Source: Picosynechococcus sp. PCC 7117
GTDB lineage: Bacteria > Cyanobacteriota > Cyanobacteriia > Cyanobacteriales > MRBY01
Assembly: GCF_001693275.1 (NCBI RefSeq)
Contig: NZ_CP016477.1
Coordinates: forward strand, 2,604,001 to 2,668,000
Reading direction: 5' to 3'
Length of the DNA: 64,000 nucleotides
The position numbers and the translations under genes are program-made. Within the stretch, counting starts at the first letter, position 1. The number at the start of each line of letters is the position of its first letter. Shown here piece by piece: positions 9,130-18,098 of the stretch. Below the pieces are notes generated by a model. It did not search any database, was not told where the DNA came from, and worked only from the letters and a program-made list of their open reading frames with translations.

Positions 9130-10314
9130 GTGTTAGATGGAGAACAGCTATCCCATATCGTGTCCCAAGCGTGCCGTCATTATCAGTTTTCTAAAGCGAT
9201 TCGCCAACGGGCCTGGGTAGAAATTGACCATCAAGCGCTGGCGGCTAATATCCGTGCCCTAAGGGGAATTCTCGCGCCCCAAACGGCATTGATGGCGGTG
9301 GTAAAAGCCGATGCCTACGGCCATGGTGCGGTCAAGGTCGCTGAAACGGTACTCAAGGCGGGGGCCAGTTGGTTGGCGATCGCCACCTTAGGGGAAGGGG
9401 TCGAACTGCGCGAAGCCGGAATTACTGCGCCGATCCTCGTTTTGGGGGCCACCAATACCACCGAAGAAATTGAGGCGATCGCCCATTGGGATTTGCAACC
9501 CACCCTCTGTAACCTGTCCCAGGTGGCTATTTTTAATGAAACCCTCGCCCGATTAGGGAAAATACTTCCTGTACACCTCAAAATCGACACCGGAATGTCC
9601 CGTCTCGGCACCCGCTGGGAGGAAGCACTACCCTTCGTTGCAGCGGTTCACCAAGCTCCGCACCTCAACATTGCCAGCATCTACTCTCACTTTGCCACCG
9701 CTGACGACCCAGACCCCACGACGATGGATCAGCAACACCAACGCTTCCAAGTGGCGATCGCCAAGCTCGAACAACAGGGAATACCGATCCCAAAACGACA
9801 TATCAGTAATTCCGCTGCCACCCTCCACAGCCGCGATCTCCACTACGATCTAGTGCGCTTGGGCCTTTCTATTTACGGTGTCTATCCAGCGCCCCACCTC
9901 AGCCCCAAAGTCCGCCTCAAACCCGTGCTCCAGGTCAAAGCCCGCATTACTCAACTTAAAACCTTGCCCCCCGATACCGGTGTCAGCTACGGTCACCGTT
10001 TTATTACCGCCACAGACACAAAAACGGCCGTGGTGGGTATTGGTTACGCCGATGGTGTGCCCCGTCGCCTCTCCAATAACTTAAAAGTCTTGGTTAATGG
10101 TGCCTTTGCCCCCCAAATTGGGGCGATTACGATGGATCAACTAATGCTTGACGTTAGTCATCTTCCGGACGTCCAAGTCGGTGATGTGGTGACGCTCATT
10201 GGTACAGATCATGACCAGCAGCTAACCGTTGACCAATGGGCGAATCAATTGGGCACGATTTCTTGGGAAATTCTCTGCGGTTTCAAGCATCGCCTGCCCC
10301 GGATTAATCTCTGA
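9130..10314 (+). CDS. alr: Alanine racemase
   Basis: A PLP enzyme that interconverts L- and D-alanine for peptidoglycan. The PLP lysine motif A-V-V-K-A-D-A-Y-G-H-G is near the N-terminus, and the second-subunit catalytic Tyr region (G-V-S-Y-G-H-R-F) and the substrate-binding segment A-I-T-M-D-Q-L-M-L-D are present. The frame is open upstream to 9040, but I choose GTG at 9130 because GGAG lies 9 bases before it and the resulting N-terminus (V-L-D-G-E-Q-L) has the length usual for cyanobacterial Alr. The product is 394 residues. It is convergent with the transglutaminase-like gene downstream. Confidence 0.95.
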   Translation: MLDGEQLSHIVSQACRHYQFSKAIRQRAWVEIDHQALAANIRALRGILAPQTALMAVVKADAYGHGAVKVAETVLKAGASWLAIATLGEGVELREAGITAPILVLGATNTTEEIEAIAHWDLQPTLCNLSQVAIFNETLARLGKILPVHLKIDTGMSRLGTRWEEALPFVAAVHQAPHLNIASIYSHFATADDPDPTTMDQQHQRFQVAIAKLEQQGIPIPKRHISNSAATLHSRDLHYDLVRLGLSIYGVYPAPHLSPKVRLKPVLQVKARITQLKTLPPDTGVSYGHRFITATDTKTAVVGIGYADGVPRRLSNNLKVLVNGAFAPQIGAITMDQLMLDVSHLPDVQVGDVVTLIGTDHDQQLTVDQWANQLGTISWEILCGFKHRLPRINL

Positions 10315-10338
10315 GATTTGCACACGCTTTCTAAACTA

Positions 10339-12042
10339 TTAAGGTTGCAATTCCTCAAGAATCGTAAACCGCACATGGTTCAGGGCCAGATCTCCTAGGG
10401 AAACTTGCTCTTTCGGGACAATTTCCCCCTGGCGGTACAACTTTTCAAAGGGGACGCCTTTCGCCATTTCTGCGTGGTACCAAGCCAGTCCCATGAAAAA
10501 GCGGGCTGGGTATGGCCCTCCCTCGCACAGATCATCGGGGTTCGATTCCATGGGCAGCCAACCATAACCCGGCAAATAAAATTCCATCCAGACATGGTTG
10601 TAATCGGGTTGGAGGGGCAGATTTCTCAGGTGGGCGTGGGCTGGACATTTGTAGCGGCCCACCGTCCGGCTGGCAATGCCATTGAGCCGAGCCAAAGCCA
10701 AGAGGACACCTAAATATTCACCACAGGAGCCGACCCCCCGCCGGAGGGCAATATCTGGGGTGTCGATGTGGGGCTTAATGCCGTAGGAGAGATGGTCATA
10801 GACATAGTTGCGGATGTTGTACATTTGGCGGAGCAGGTTGGTTTCGCTACCCACGGCATCGGTTGCGGCCCGCTGGATAATCTCTGTTTCCATGGCCAAA
10901 TTTTCGTTATCCACCAAATATTTTGCTTGGAGTGCTTCTGGAATCGGTGCGAGGTTTTCGCAGTCCGGCGGCGTAAATTGATATTTAATGCCCCACACTT
11001 TGAGAATGGCCCGCCAGCCAAAGATATGGCGGTGTCGGTCATTGAGTTGGTCGAATTTAAAGACGGCGACCTTTTGACCTTCTTTTTCTTCAATGGTGAA
11101 GGGGAGACCGACGGGTTCGATGCTAACCACTTGCTGGCGATCGGTTTCAGCAGGGAGAGCAATTTTCCATTCGAGATCCTGCAATTCAACGGGATCGAGG
11201 GGCGATAATTCTTCGACGTAGCTCATCTCCAGGAGAAAGCCATTGGAGAGGGCATATTTTGCCTCTGGATCGTAGCGGAAATAGAGGGGATGCAGAAAGG
11301 TAACGTCGCGGTATTGGAGCTCGTAGTTGGGGTCGGCGTTGGGATTATCGCGAATGTAGGGTTCCTGGGAGGCATAGGCGACATAGAGAATGTCTGGGCC
11401 TCCTTCCGGATTCGGGTAGAATGTCAGACCCGTGGGGGATTCAAAGGGGGTCAGTAGACTGAATTTTACTTCGCCAGTGGCCCGTTCCAGGCAATAAACG
11501 GTTTGTTCGAGGCTATCGGAAACCCAGAGATCTTCGCCGCGAATTACAAGATTTTCAACGCCAATGCCAGGGGCATAAAGGCTAGTGATGGAGCGGCCAT
11601 TGGTGGCATCGTAGATAAAAATTTCACCCCGTTTTTGGCAGGAAATATAAAGGCTATTGCCAGAAATTGCGACGCCATTAACGGTATCGGGAAAGCGGGT
11701 AAACAGTTCGGGGTTCCATTGGCCGTCGGTCATGGCGCATTTGTAGAGGCGATCGCCGCTGGTAAACCAAAGAATCTCGTCTTGGATCGCGAGGCCCGTC
11801 GCCCCGATAAAAGCCGACCAAGTGCGGGAATTGATAATTTGTGTTGCATCGGTTTGGGGATCGATCCGCATCAAGTAGCCATTGATATTTTCAATGGCCC
11901 AAAAATAGCCGTCGTGGAAGGCCACACCGTGGAGGGCATAGGTTGAAATGGGGCGAATGGTGCGGTGGTTTGTCGGGGTGGCAGTACTCAAAATCCCAAT
12001 TTCCGGTCGTAGGTTGTATTCTTCACTAGGATTATCACCCAT
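10339..12042 (-). CDS. Beta-propeller/transglutaminase-like fusion protein
   Basis: A 567-residue protein with two parts. Residues ~1-230 carry repeated blade-like segments (G-V-A-F-H-D-G-Y-F-W-A-I, G-L-A-I-Q-D-E-I-L-W-F, G-V-A-I-S-G-N-S-L-Y-I, N-L-V-I-R-G-E-D-L-W-V) typical of an NHL/SMP-30-like beta-propeller. Residues ~400-510 are a bacterial transglutaminase-like domain with the nucleophile in G-S-C-G-E-Y (Cys440), the His in Y-N-H-V-W-M-E-F (His483) and the acidic end around N-P-D-D (~501-504). The triad looks complete. There is no signal peptide, so it is probably cytosolic. The ATG at 12042 is preceded by AAAGGAG. Substrate unknown; protease or amidase activity is as likely as cross-linking. 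Confidence 0.75.
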   Translation of the reverse strand: MGDNPSEEYNLRPEIGILSTATPTNHRTIRPISTYALHGVAFHDGYFWAIENINGYLMRIDPQTDATQIINSRTWSAFIGATGLAIQDEILWFTSGDRLYKCAMTDGQWNPELFTRFPDTVNGVAISGNSLYISCQKRGEIFIYDATNGRSITSLYAPGIGVENLVIRGEDLWVSDSLEQTVYCLERATGEVKFSLLTPFESPTGLTFYPNPEGGPDILYVAYASQEPYIRDNPNADPNYELQYRDVTFLHPLYFRYDPEAKYALSNGFLLEMSYVEELSPLDPVELQDLEWKIALPAETDRQQVVSIEPVGLPFTIEEKEGQKVAVFKFDQLNDRHRHIFGWRAILKVWGIKYQFTPPDCENLAPIPEALQAKYLVDNENLAMETEIIQRAATDAVGSETNLLRQMYNIRNYVYDHLSYGIKPHIDTPDIALRRGVGSCGEYLGVLLALARLNGIASRTVGRYKCPAHAHLRNLPLQPDYNHVWMEFYLPGYGWLPMESNPDDLCEGGPYPARFFMGLAWYHAEMAKGVPFEKLYRQGEIVPKEQVSLGDLALNHVRFTILEELQP

Positions 12043-12129
12043 GAAACTCCTTTCGTTATCGTTTTAGTAAGGGAGATTTAGGGGGTTTTGTACAAAGATC
12101 TTGATGTTTCGTCGGAGGAGTAGGGCTGC

Positions 12130-12726
12130 ATGACACTAGATCGAGGACAGGTGATCAGTTGGTTGCAAGACAATGTTTCGCGCGATCGCCTAGAGCATAT
12201 CCTTGGAGTGGAACAAATGGCCCAAGCCTTGGCCCAACGCCACGGAACAGACCCAGACCAAGCGGCCCAGGCGGGATTATTACATGATCTCGCTAAGTTT
12301 TTTCCGCCGCCCAAATTGCTGCAAATCGCCCGACAGCACGGTTTAGAAATTGATTCGATTTGTGCCCATGTGCCCCACCTCCTCCATGCAGATGTGAGTG
12401 CAATTGTGGCGCGGACGGAGTTTGGGATTCAGGATGTGCAGATCTTACAGGCGATCGCCAACCACACCCTCGGCCACCCTGGCATGGATCAATTAAGCTG
12501 CATTATTTTTGTGGCCGATGCCCTAGAACCGAATCGAGGCGATGGTAAAAAACTGCAAAAACTGCGGCAATTGAGCGAAAAAAATCTTTATCGAGCCGTG
12601 GCGGGGGTTTGTGACTATATGTTGAAACACCTTATTAAACAGCACAAAATCATCCATCCCCGGATGATCTTGACCCGCAATTGGGCTCTGCAAACTAAAG
12701 GCGATCGCACCGAGTCAAGTCTTTAA
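12130..12726 (+). CDS. yqeK: HD-domain nucleotide hydrolase, YqeK-type
   Basis: A 198-residue HD-superfamily protein of the YqeK type; YqeK enzymes hydrolyse diadenosine tetraphosphate symmetrically. Metal ligands are visible: H of L-E-H-I-L-G-V-E, the H-D pair of G-L-L-H-D-L-A-K, H-V-P-H-L-L-H-A and H-T-L-G-H-P-G-M. The second half has D-A-L-E-P-N-R-G. The length fits the family. GGAGGAG lies 11 bases before the ATG. In many bacteria yqeK sits beside nadD and rsfS; here it does not. It is divergent from the transglutaminase gene, with 87 bases between the starts. Confidence 0.88.
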   Translation: MTLDRGQVISWLQDNVSRDRLEHILGVEQMAQALAQRHGTDPDQAAQAGLLHDLAKFFPPPKLLQIARQHGLEIDSICAHVPHLLHADVSAIVARTEFGIQDVQILQAIANHTLGHPGMDQLSCIIFVADALEPNRGDGKKLQKLRQLSEKNLYRAVAGVCDYMLKHLIKQHKIIHPRMILTRNWALQTKGDRTESSL

Positions 12727-12794
12727 AATCGCAACCCGGTGCCCCTGATCATGTTCTCAAGCTGACATTGAAACCTGTTCAGATCGCGTCTTCC

Positions 12795-13319
12795 CTAGGA
12801 AATCAACGTATGATTCTCTTTTTCTTGGGGATGACGCCGAGAACGGTGCCGCTGTGAGACGACTTGCTCCGGATCAATCCCGTCAAAGGTCGGTGGCAAC
12901 CAAACGCGAATCACCAACAGCGCCCCTAAAACCAACAGAAAAATACAAGCGACCAAAACCTGTGTCCAAGGCGTTTCTAAAACACCGCGTACAATAATTT
13001 CTCGGAGCACAGAAACAATCGACACTTCCACCGCCACACCGATAGAAACCCGGTGTTCTTGCAGGTAGATAATCAGCAAGCGAAACAACTCTACCAAAAT
13101 CAGTAAAAAGAGAATATCAGAAGTAACCGTCTGAAATTGCAGCGGCGGCAACAACGAAAGCACCATCTCCCGCAGTTGCAACACCATAAAGCTAAACAGC
13201 CCAACACACAGGCCAATCACAATCAAATCTTGAACCGTTTCTAACAGCCGCACAACATATTGGCTATTGAGCCAGCGGTACCAAGGGAGGGAGAAAGTTT
13301 GAGGCGTTTTCATTGGCAT
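12795..13319 (-). CDS. PsiE-family membrane protein
   Basis: A 174-residue membrane protein of the phosphate-starvation-inducible PsiE family. Four hydrophobic segments are visible (about residues 24-48, 65-85, 95-115 and 122-140), with the family-typical L-F-R-L-L-I-I-Y-L-Q-E-H-R-V-S-I in the second and third and a basic, His- and Arg-rich C-terminus. The molecular role of the family is unknown. No Pho box was recognised upstream, so phosphate control cannot be claimed here. Confidence 0.85.
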   Translation of the reverse strand: MPMKTPQTFSLPWYRWLNSQYVVRLLETVQDLIVIGLCVGLFSFMVLQLREMVLSLLPPLQFQTVTSDILFLLILVELFRLLIIYLQEHRVSIGVAVEVSIVSVLREIIVRGVLETPWTQVLVACIFLLVLGALLVIRVWLPPTFDGIDPEQVVSQRHRSRRHPQEKENHTLIS

Positions 13320-13526
13320 TAAATTAATTTAAAAACTACGTTGCTGGATGAACCCGCTTCGCTTGGGCTGTGCAGCGAAAAGAAGTGGAATACGCTCTGA
13401 TTGGTTTCAACTTGACCATTGATTTTTCTCGTCTTCACTATTCAGAAATCCTGGGGCAGTTCATCATCCTAAGGAGCAAACCCAGAGTTGGACTTTCAAG
13501 ATTGGCAATTTGGCCAACCTAAAGCG

Positions 13527-13856
13527 TTAGCAATAGCGACAAACTTCGCTCGGACATTTTTCGGCGAGGTAACAAAGAGCTCTAAATCGTAGGTCGATGA
13601 CTTCTTCGTAAAGGGGATTGAGCTTACACAGTGGCGGAATTTTGAAGTGAATCAGACCAGCGAAGGAAATTTCTTGTGCAAAGGGGCACTGGGCGGGCAC
13701 CAGTTGACAAATCAATCGGGCGCGATCTGGATCACAAATTTCTAGGCCATTGAGCCATTGACGGAGGGGTTGGAGCAGATCGAAAGATATCGTGGGCAAA
13801 AACCGCAGTTGCTGATTGGGATTTTTGAGAGAGGGTCGGCGGGAAAAAATAATCAT
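13527..13856 (-). CDS. Mo-dependent nitrogenase C-terminal-domain-like protein
   Basis: A 109-residue protein matching the small cyanobacterial family labelled 'Mo-dependent nitrogenase C-terminal': P-L-R-Q-W-L-N-G-L-E-I, then A-R-L-I-C-Q-L-V-P-A-Q-C-P-F, then I-P-P-L-C-K-L-N-P-L-Y-E and L-R-F-R-A-L-C-Y-L-A-E-K-C. Five or more Cys in fixed positions suggest metal or cluster binding. The label comes from fusions in other genomes; the gene is common in non-diazotrophs and does not show nitrogen fixation. No nif gene is present. Function unknown. Confidence 0.75.
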   Translation of the reverse strand: MIIFSRRPSLKNPNQQLRFLPTISFDLLQPLRQWLNGLEICDPDRARLICQLVPAQCPFAQEISFAGLIHFKIPPLCKLNPLYEEVIDLRFRALCYLAEKCPSEVCRYC

Positions 13857-14061
13857 GGCAAGTATTTTTTGGGAAGTAGGCGAAAAACCTTGTTCTTCTA
13901 CAGTCTAGTAATAAGCCCAAAGAATATAAACCCTAAAATCATATAAATCTTGTTTATGTTTAATAATGTCTGCTTAACTAAAGCCTGTATCGGGGCGTCG
14001 CAAAAAAAAGTTGTTGTTTAGCTAAGTTCATGTTCCTTTAAGCCCCAGAAAAGAAGCGGTT

Positions 14062-15354
14062 ATGATGGGGGTAAGTTTAGCCTCGGTTATCCCCTTGCCC
14101 TACTCTCTCCAACCCGATCCGGTGCAATTGTTTACGCTCCCCAATGGCCTCCAGGTGGTGCATCAGTATTTGCCGGGGACGCCTGTGGTGGTCACCGATG
14201 TGTGGGTTAAAGCGGGGGCGATCGCCGAACCGACAGAATGGGAAGGAATGGCCCATTTTTTAGAGCACATGATCTTTAAGGGATCGCACCAAGTCTGTCC
14301 CGGTGAGTTTGATCAAATTGTCGAAACTTGCGGTGGGCTGAGTAATGCCGCCACCAGTTACGATTACGCCCATTTCTACCTCAGCACTACAGGCGATCAC
14401 CTACCAGAAACCCTGCCCTATCTGAGCGATATTTTACGCAATGCCACTATTCCCGACGCCGAATTTATCCGGGAACGCCAGGTGGTACTCGAAGAAATTA
14501 GTATCAGCCAAGATGATCCCGACTGGCTCGCCTTCCAAGCCTTGAGCCGTCTGCTGTACGAAAATCACCCCTATGGCCGCTCGATTTTGGGCAATGCCGA
14601 GCAACTGTGTGGCTATACCCCCAACCAAATGCGCTGTTTTCACCGGACCCATTATCAACCCCAAAACTTGATCATCAGCATGGTTGGTAATATTCAAGTC
14701 GCCCAGGCCTTGGATCTCATTCAAAGCAACTTTAGCGATTTTCAGGTGCCCTCTGAATGCCCCCCCTTTGAGGTGGAGGCAGAACCCCCTCTGATCGAGA
14801 TTCGCCGCAATGAAATTCAAGTGCCCAATGTGGAAATGGCGCGCTTAATCTTCGGTTGGTTGGGGACGGGGGTCGAACAATTTAATGACGCAGTCGGTCT
14901 AGATTTGCTGTCGGTGATCCTGGCCGGGACAACTTCCGCTTGGCTGGTGCAAGAGCTGCGGGAAAAACGCCAGTGGGTTCTGGATATTAACAGTGGTTTC
15001 TCTTTGCAACGGGATTCTAGTTTATTTACGATTCAGGCCTGGCTCGATCCAGAACATTTAGACGATGTGGAACAGGTGATTGGCGATCGCCTCGCTGATC
15101 TGCAGACCCAATGTGTGACGGAAGCTGAACTACGCCGGGCGAAACGCATGTTGTGTAATGAGCATATTTTTTCGACGGAAAGTGCGAGTCAGTTGGCCGG
15201 ACTCTACGGCTATTACCAAACCCTCGGTAACCTTGATTATGCCCACCACTATCCCCAGATGGTCGAAACCTTTACGATTGAATCACTCCAGCGTTTAGTG
15301 CGACAATATCTTTCTCCGGAACATTACGGTATCGTCACTTTAACCGGCACCTAA
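14062..15354 (+). CDS. M16-family zinc metallopeptidase
   Basis: A 430-residue peptidase of the insulinase/PqqL/processing-peptidase family. The inverted zinc motif H-F-L-E-H is at residues 65-69 and the third ligand Glu lies in V-V-L-E-E-I about 75 residues on, so it looks catalytically competent. The second half (from ~200) is the inactive structural domain, with R-E-K-R-Q-W-V-L-D-I. There is no signal peptide. The stop codon TAA is followed with no gap by the ATG of the PNPOx-like gene, implying translational coupling. Substrate unknown. Confidence 0.9.
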   Translation: MMGVSLASVIPLPYSLQPDPVQLFTLPNGLQVVHQYLPGTPVVVTDVWVKAGAIAEPTEWEGMAHFLEHMIFKGSHQVCPGEFDQIVETCGGLSNAATSYDYAHFYLSTTGDHLPETLPYLSDILRNATIPDAEFIRERQVVLEEISISQDDPDWLAFQALSRLLYENHPYGRSILGNAEQLCGYTPNQMRCFHRTHYQPQNLIISMVGNIQVAQALDLIQSNFSDFQVPSECPPFEVEAEPPLIEIRRNEIQVPNVEMARLIFGWLGTGVEQFNDAVGLDLLSVILAGTTSAWLVQELREKRQWVLDINSGFSLQRDSSLFTIQAWLDPEHLDDVEQVIGDRLADLQTQCVTEAELRRAKRMLCNEHIFSTESASQLAGLYGYYQTLGNLDYAHHYPQMVETFTIESLQRLVRQYLSPEHYGIVTLTGT

Positions 15355-15897
15355 ATGGCACAACTTGCAACGGCAGAAAACGGCTGGATAGACACAACCA
15401 AAGCCACCGACCCAGAGGCGATCGCCCTCGTCAAAGATTTACTCGAAACGCAGATTTACTGCAACCTCAGCACCTGTTCGCCGCTTGGTTGGCCCTGGAG
15501 TAGCCCGTTACTTTTCGTTTGGGATCAGGGCTTAAACCTCTATTGGTCATCGGCGATCGCCGCCCAACATTCCCAAAATCTTTACCAAAACCAAGGCCGG
15601 GCGATGGTCACAGTTTATGATCCTCGTCGCATTAAAGCCGCCTTTTTTGCAGGAACAGCCACAGAATTAACCGCATTAGAACCCCTGCGACAAGTTTTAA
15701 GCGGATTCGACCAGCGGGCCAAACGACCCACACCCCGACAAGCCGCAGATTACCTCGGAGCTTCCCCCCGGCGGATGTACCAATTCACCGCGCAACAAGT
15801 CTGGGTCAGTGGCGATCGCCTGTTATCCCAAGGGCAACTGATTGACACCAAAATCCAGTTAGATCTCGACTGCCTCAAGGATTATTTTTCCCCGTAA
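15355..15897 (+). CDS. Pyridoxamine 5'-phosphate oxidase-like FMN-binding protein
   Basis: A 180-residue split-barrel protein of the PNPOx-like superfamily. Typical features are the substrate-entry strand C-N-L-S-T-C-S-P-L-G-W-P-W-S-S-P-L, the V-W-D-Q-G-L-N-L-Y-W-S-S turn, A-M-V-T-V-Y-D and the C-terminal R-M-Y-Q-F-T-A-Q-Q-V-W-V. Such proteins bind FMN, F420 or heme-like ligands, but the ligand cannot be told here. The gene begins directly at the end of the peptidase gene and overlaps the 3' end of the opposite-strand yjbQ by 16 bases. Confidence 0.75.
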   Translation: MAQLATAENGWIDTTKATDPEAIALVKDLLETQIYCNLSTCSPLGWPWSSPLLFVWDQGLNLYWSSAIAAQHSQNLYQNQGRAMVTVYDPRRIKAAFFAGTATELTALEPLRQVLSGFDQRAKRPTPRQAADYLGASPRRMYQFTAQQVWVSGDRLLSQGQLIDTKIQLDLDCLKDYFSP

Positions 15898-16307
15898 ATG
15901 TGCACCACCACTTCCCTGGTATGGCGATAACTGCGGTGTTCCCAGAGATAAATGCCCTGCCACGTTCCCAACACCAAGCGACCATTGGCAATGGGAATTT
16001 GTTCAGAGGTCTTGGTCAGCACTGAACGAATATGGGCAGGCATATCATCGGGGCCTTCGGCGCTGTGAATATACGAACGGCCATCTTCTGGTACCAATTT
16101 CGCCATGAAATTTTCTAAATCTAACAGCACATCTGGGTCCGCATTCTCTTGAATGATTAACGAAGCCGAAGTATGGCGCACAAACACAACACATAATCCT
16201 GCTCTAATGCCCGATTCGGCCACATAAGACTCGATTTTGGCCGTAATTTTGTGGAGAGATTTTCCTTGGGTTTGGATTTGTAAGGCGCGTTGATGTTGGT
16301 GCAGCAT
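15882..16307 (-). CDS. yjbQ: YjbQ/UPF0047 family protein
   Basis: A 141-residue protein of the YjbQ (UPF0047) family, some members of which have weak thiamin-phosphate synthase activity. The family signature is clear: F-V-R-H-T-S-A-S-L-I-I-Q-E-N-A-D-P-D-V, H-S-A-E-G-P-D-D-M-P-A-H-I-R and G-T-W-Q-G-I-Y-L-W-E-H-R. The conserved His residues build a metal site. Length is normal. It is convergent with, and slightly overlaps, the PNPOx-like gene. The physiological role is unknown. Confidence 0.92.
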   Translation of the reverse strand: MLHQHQRALQIQTQGKSLHKITAKIESYVAESGIRAGLCVVFVRHTSASLIIQENADPDVLLDLENFMAKLVPEDGRSYIHSAEGPDDMPAHIRSVLTKTSEQIPIANGRLVLGTWQGIYLWEHRSYRHTREVVVHIYGEK

Positions 16308-16372
16308 AGGGGGCAGTAAAAAAATGCGGGCTAACTCATTTTAGAATAGGGAAAAATGAGCCAACAGCCACC

Positions 16373-16885
16373 ATGTCCACCTGGTCTAATATTTCCCTTG
16401 CCACCCCTGATCTGAGCCAAGCGGCCTTTGTGGCTTCTAATGCTACCGTGATCGGCAATGTTAGCCTCGCCGAGGGATCAAGCATTTGGTACGGGGCTGT
16501 GGTGCGGGGTGACCTAGAGGCGATTCAGATTGGTCGTTTTAGCAATATCCAGGATGGAGCCGTGCTCCATGGTGATCCGGGTAAACGGACGGTGCTTGAA
16601 GATTACGTCACCATCGGCCATAAAGCGGTCATCCACAGTGCCCACATTGAGAAAGGCTGTTTGATCGGTATTGGGGCGATTGTTTTAGATGGGGTACGGG
16701 TCGGTGCGGGCAGTATTATCGGCGCGGGTTGTGTCGTCACAAAGGACGTTCCAAGGCGATCGCTCATGGTGGGCATTCCTGCCAAACGCCTCAAGGATGT
16801 GGGGGAGACCCAAGCAGCGGAATTAATTGACCATGCCAAAGCCTATTATCAGTTGGCGTTAAAACATTCAGCATTATCGGCCTGA
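16373..16885 (+). CDS. Gamma-class carbonic anhydrase-like protein
   Basis: A 170-residue left-handed beta-helix protein. Hexapeptide repeats run from about residue 18 to 140 (A-T-V-I-G-N-V, S-I-W-Y-G-A-V-V-R-G-D-L, C-L-I-G-I-G-A-I-V-L-D-G). Three zinc-ligand histidines are placed as in gamma-carbonic anhydrases: the His of V-L-H-G-D and the two of I-G-H-K-A-V-I-H. It resembles the stand-alone YrdA-type proteins, not the long CcmM. Its 3' end overlaps zur by 37 bases in convergent orientation, putting a probable zinc enzyme against the zinc-uptake operon. Enzyme activity is not certain for this subgroup. Confidence 0.88.
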   Translation: MSTWSNISLATPDLSQAAFVASNATVIGNVSLAEGSSIWYGAVVRGDLEAIQIGRFSNIQDGAVLHGDPGKRTVLEDYVTIGHKAVIHSAHIEKGCLIGIGAIVLDGVRVGAGSIIGAGCVVTKDVPRRSLMVGIPAKRLKDVGETQAAELIDHAKAYYQLALKHSALSA

Positions 16886-17271
16886 GTCTGGCAGTCGGCG
16901 CAGAGGCCAAAGAATTCGAGGGTGTGGTAATAGACCTTGAACTTCTGGGTTTGGCACCAGTCGGTAATTTTTTGACTAATGGGACAACTATCGAGGGGAT
17001 AAGATTGGCCGCAGTTGACGCAGTTTAAATGGTGGTGGTGGTGTTCGGTCATGCCAATTTTGCTATAGAACGATTCTCCTTCTGGGGTGACCCGCTCTTG
17101 GATTTTGCCCTCGACTTTCAGTAATTTCAGGGCGCGATAAACGGTGGCTAAACCGATTTTTAGGCCCGTTTGCTGCATCTCGAAATGGAGATTTTGGGCG
17201 CTGGTTTCGGTTTCTTTGGCTTGGATGAGCTGGAGAATGGTGCGTTGGTTTTTGGTGAGTTTCTTGGACAT
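16849..17271 (-). CDS. zur: Zinc uptake regulator of the Fur family
   Basis: A 140-residue Fur-family repressor. An N-terminal winged helix (K-L-T-K-N-Q-R-T-I-L-Q-L-I ... A-T-V-Y-R-A-L-K-L-L) precedes a metal-binding dimer domain with E-H-H-H-H-H-L-N-C-V-N-C and a second C-A-D-C pair (structural Zn). Position as the last gene of znuA-znuC-znuB-zur argues for zinc rather than iron sensing. Its ATG overlaps the znuB stop by one base (TAATG), so it is translationally coupled. With zinc it would bind the operator upstream of znuA and so control itself. Confidence 0.92.
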   Translation of the reverse strand: MSKKLTKNQRTILQLIQAKETETSAQNLHFEMQQTGLKIGLATVYRALKLLKVEGKIQERVTPEGESFYSKIGMTEHHHHHLNCVNCGQSYPLDSCPISQKITDWCQTQKFKVYYHTLEFFGLCADCQTQADNAECFNAN

Positions 17272-18098
17272 TAGGCTTCTGGTTGGGTGGATTGGCGATC
17301 GCCGTAGGCTTTGAGTCCGAGGCTCAGGAGATAGGCAATCCCTGAAACTAGGATAATCGTTGCCCCCGAAGTCAGATTAAAGCGATACGAGAGCCAGAGG
17401 CCCGTCGTCGTAAAGCTAATCCCTAAAAGACTGGCTAAACCCATCATCGTCGTGATTTTTTTCTGCCATTGGCTGGCGATCGCCGCCGGAATCGTTAAGA
17501 GGGCAATCACCATAATCAAACCGACAATTTGCATCACCATCACCACCGTCAGGGCAATTAAACCCACAAGGACGAGATACAGACTCCGCACGGGCAAATT
17601 GCGGGTCGTGGCAAATACTGGGTCGAAGGAAATGGCGAGGAGTTCTTTGTAAAGTAAGGCAATCAAGGCAATAATCACACAGTCAACGCCAAACATTAGC
17701 CACAGATCCGACCGGGGCACTGCCAGGATACTGCCAAATAAATAACTCTCTAAACCCGCTTTATAACCTTCGGTAAAGTCGATCAAAATGATGCCGATCG
17801 CCATGCCAATCGCCCACATCACGCCGATCAGGGTATCACCCCGTTGTTTGGTTTGTTGTTCAACCCAGCCCATTCCCAGGGCAGAGATCAAGCCAAAGGC
17901 GATCGCCCCCCAGATGGGATTAAATTGAAAAAAATAGCCCAGACCAATACCCCCATAGGCGGCATGGGCAATGCCTCCACTAATAAAAACAATGCGGTTG
18001 ACGACGACAAATGTCCCAATAATGCCACAGGCGATGCTGACGAGGATTCCCGCCATCAGGGCATTTTGCATAAAGTCAAACTGGAGGGCGTCAAGCAT
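17271..18098 (-). CDS. znuB: Zinc ABC transporter permease
   Basis: A 275-residue integral membrane permease of the ABC-3 (metal) family with about eight hydrophobic segments. The family motif G-G-I-A-H-A-A-Y-G-G-I-G-L-G-Y is near residue 40 and the coupling region is in the middle. I start it at ATG 18096-18098 because the ATG overlaps the znuC stop (ATGCTTGA) in the classical coupled way. A longer frame to 18185 would lie inside znuC. Together with ZnuA and ZnuC it imports zinc. Confidence 0.93.
   Translation of the reverse strand: MLDALQFDFMQNALMAGILVSIACGIIGTFVVVNRIVFISGGIAHAAYGGIGLGYFFQFNPIWGAIAFGLISALGMGWVEQQTKQRGDTLIGVMWAIGMAIGIILIDFTEGYKAGLESYLFGSILAVPRSDLWLMFGVDCVIIALIALLYKELLAISFDPVFATTRNLPVRSLYLVLVGLIALTVVMVMQIVGLIMVIALLTIPAAIASQWQKKITTMMGLASLLGISFTTTGLWLSYRFNLTSGATIILVSGIAYLLSLGLKAYGDRQSTQPEA

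Noticed and set aside
13527-13856. Evidence for nitrogen fixation from the Mo-nitrogenase-C-like protein
   Set aside because: The domain name is historical; there are no nif genes, and the family is common in non-fixing cyanobacteria.
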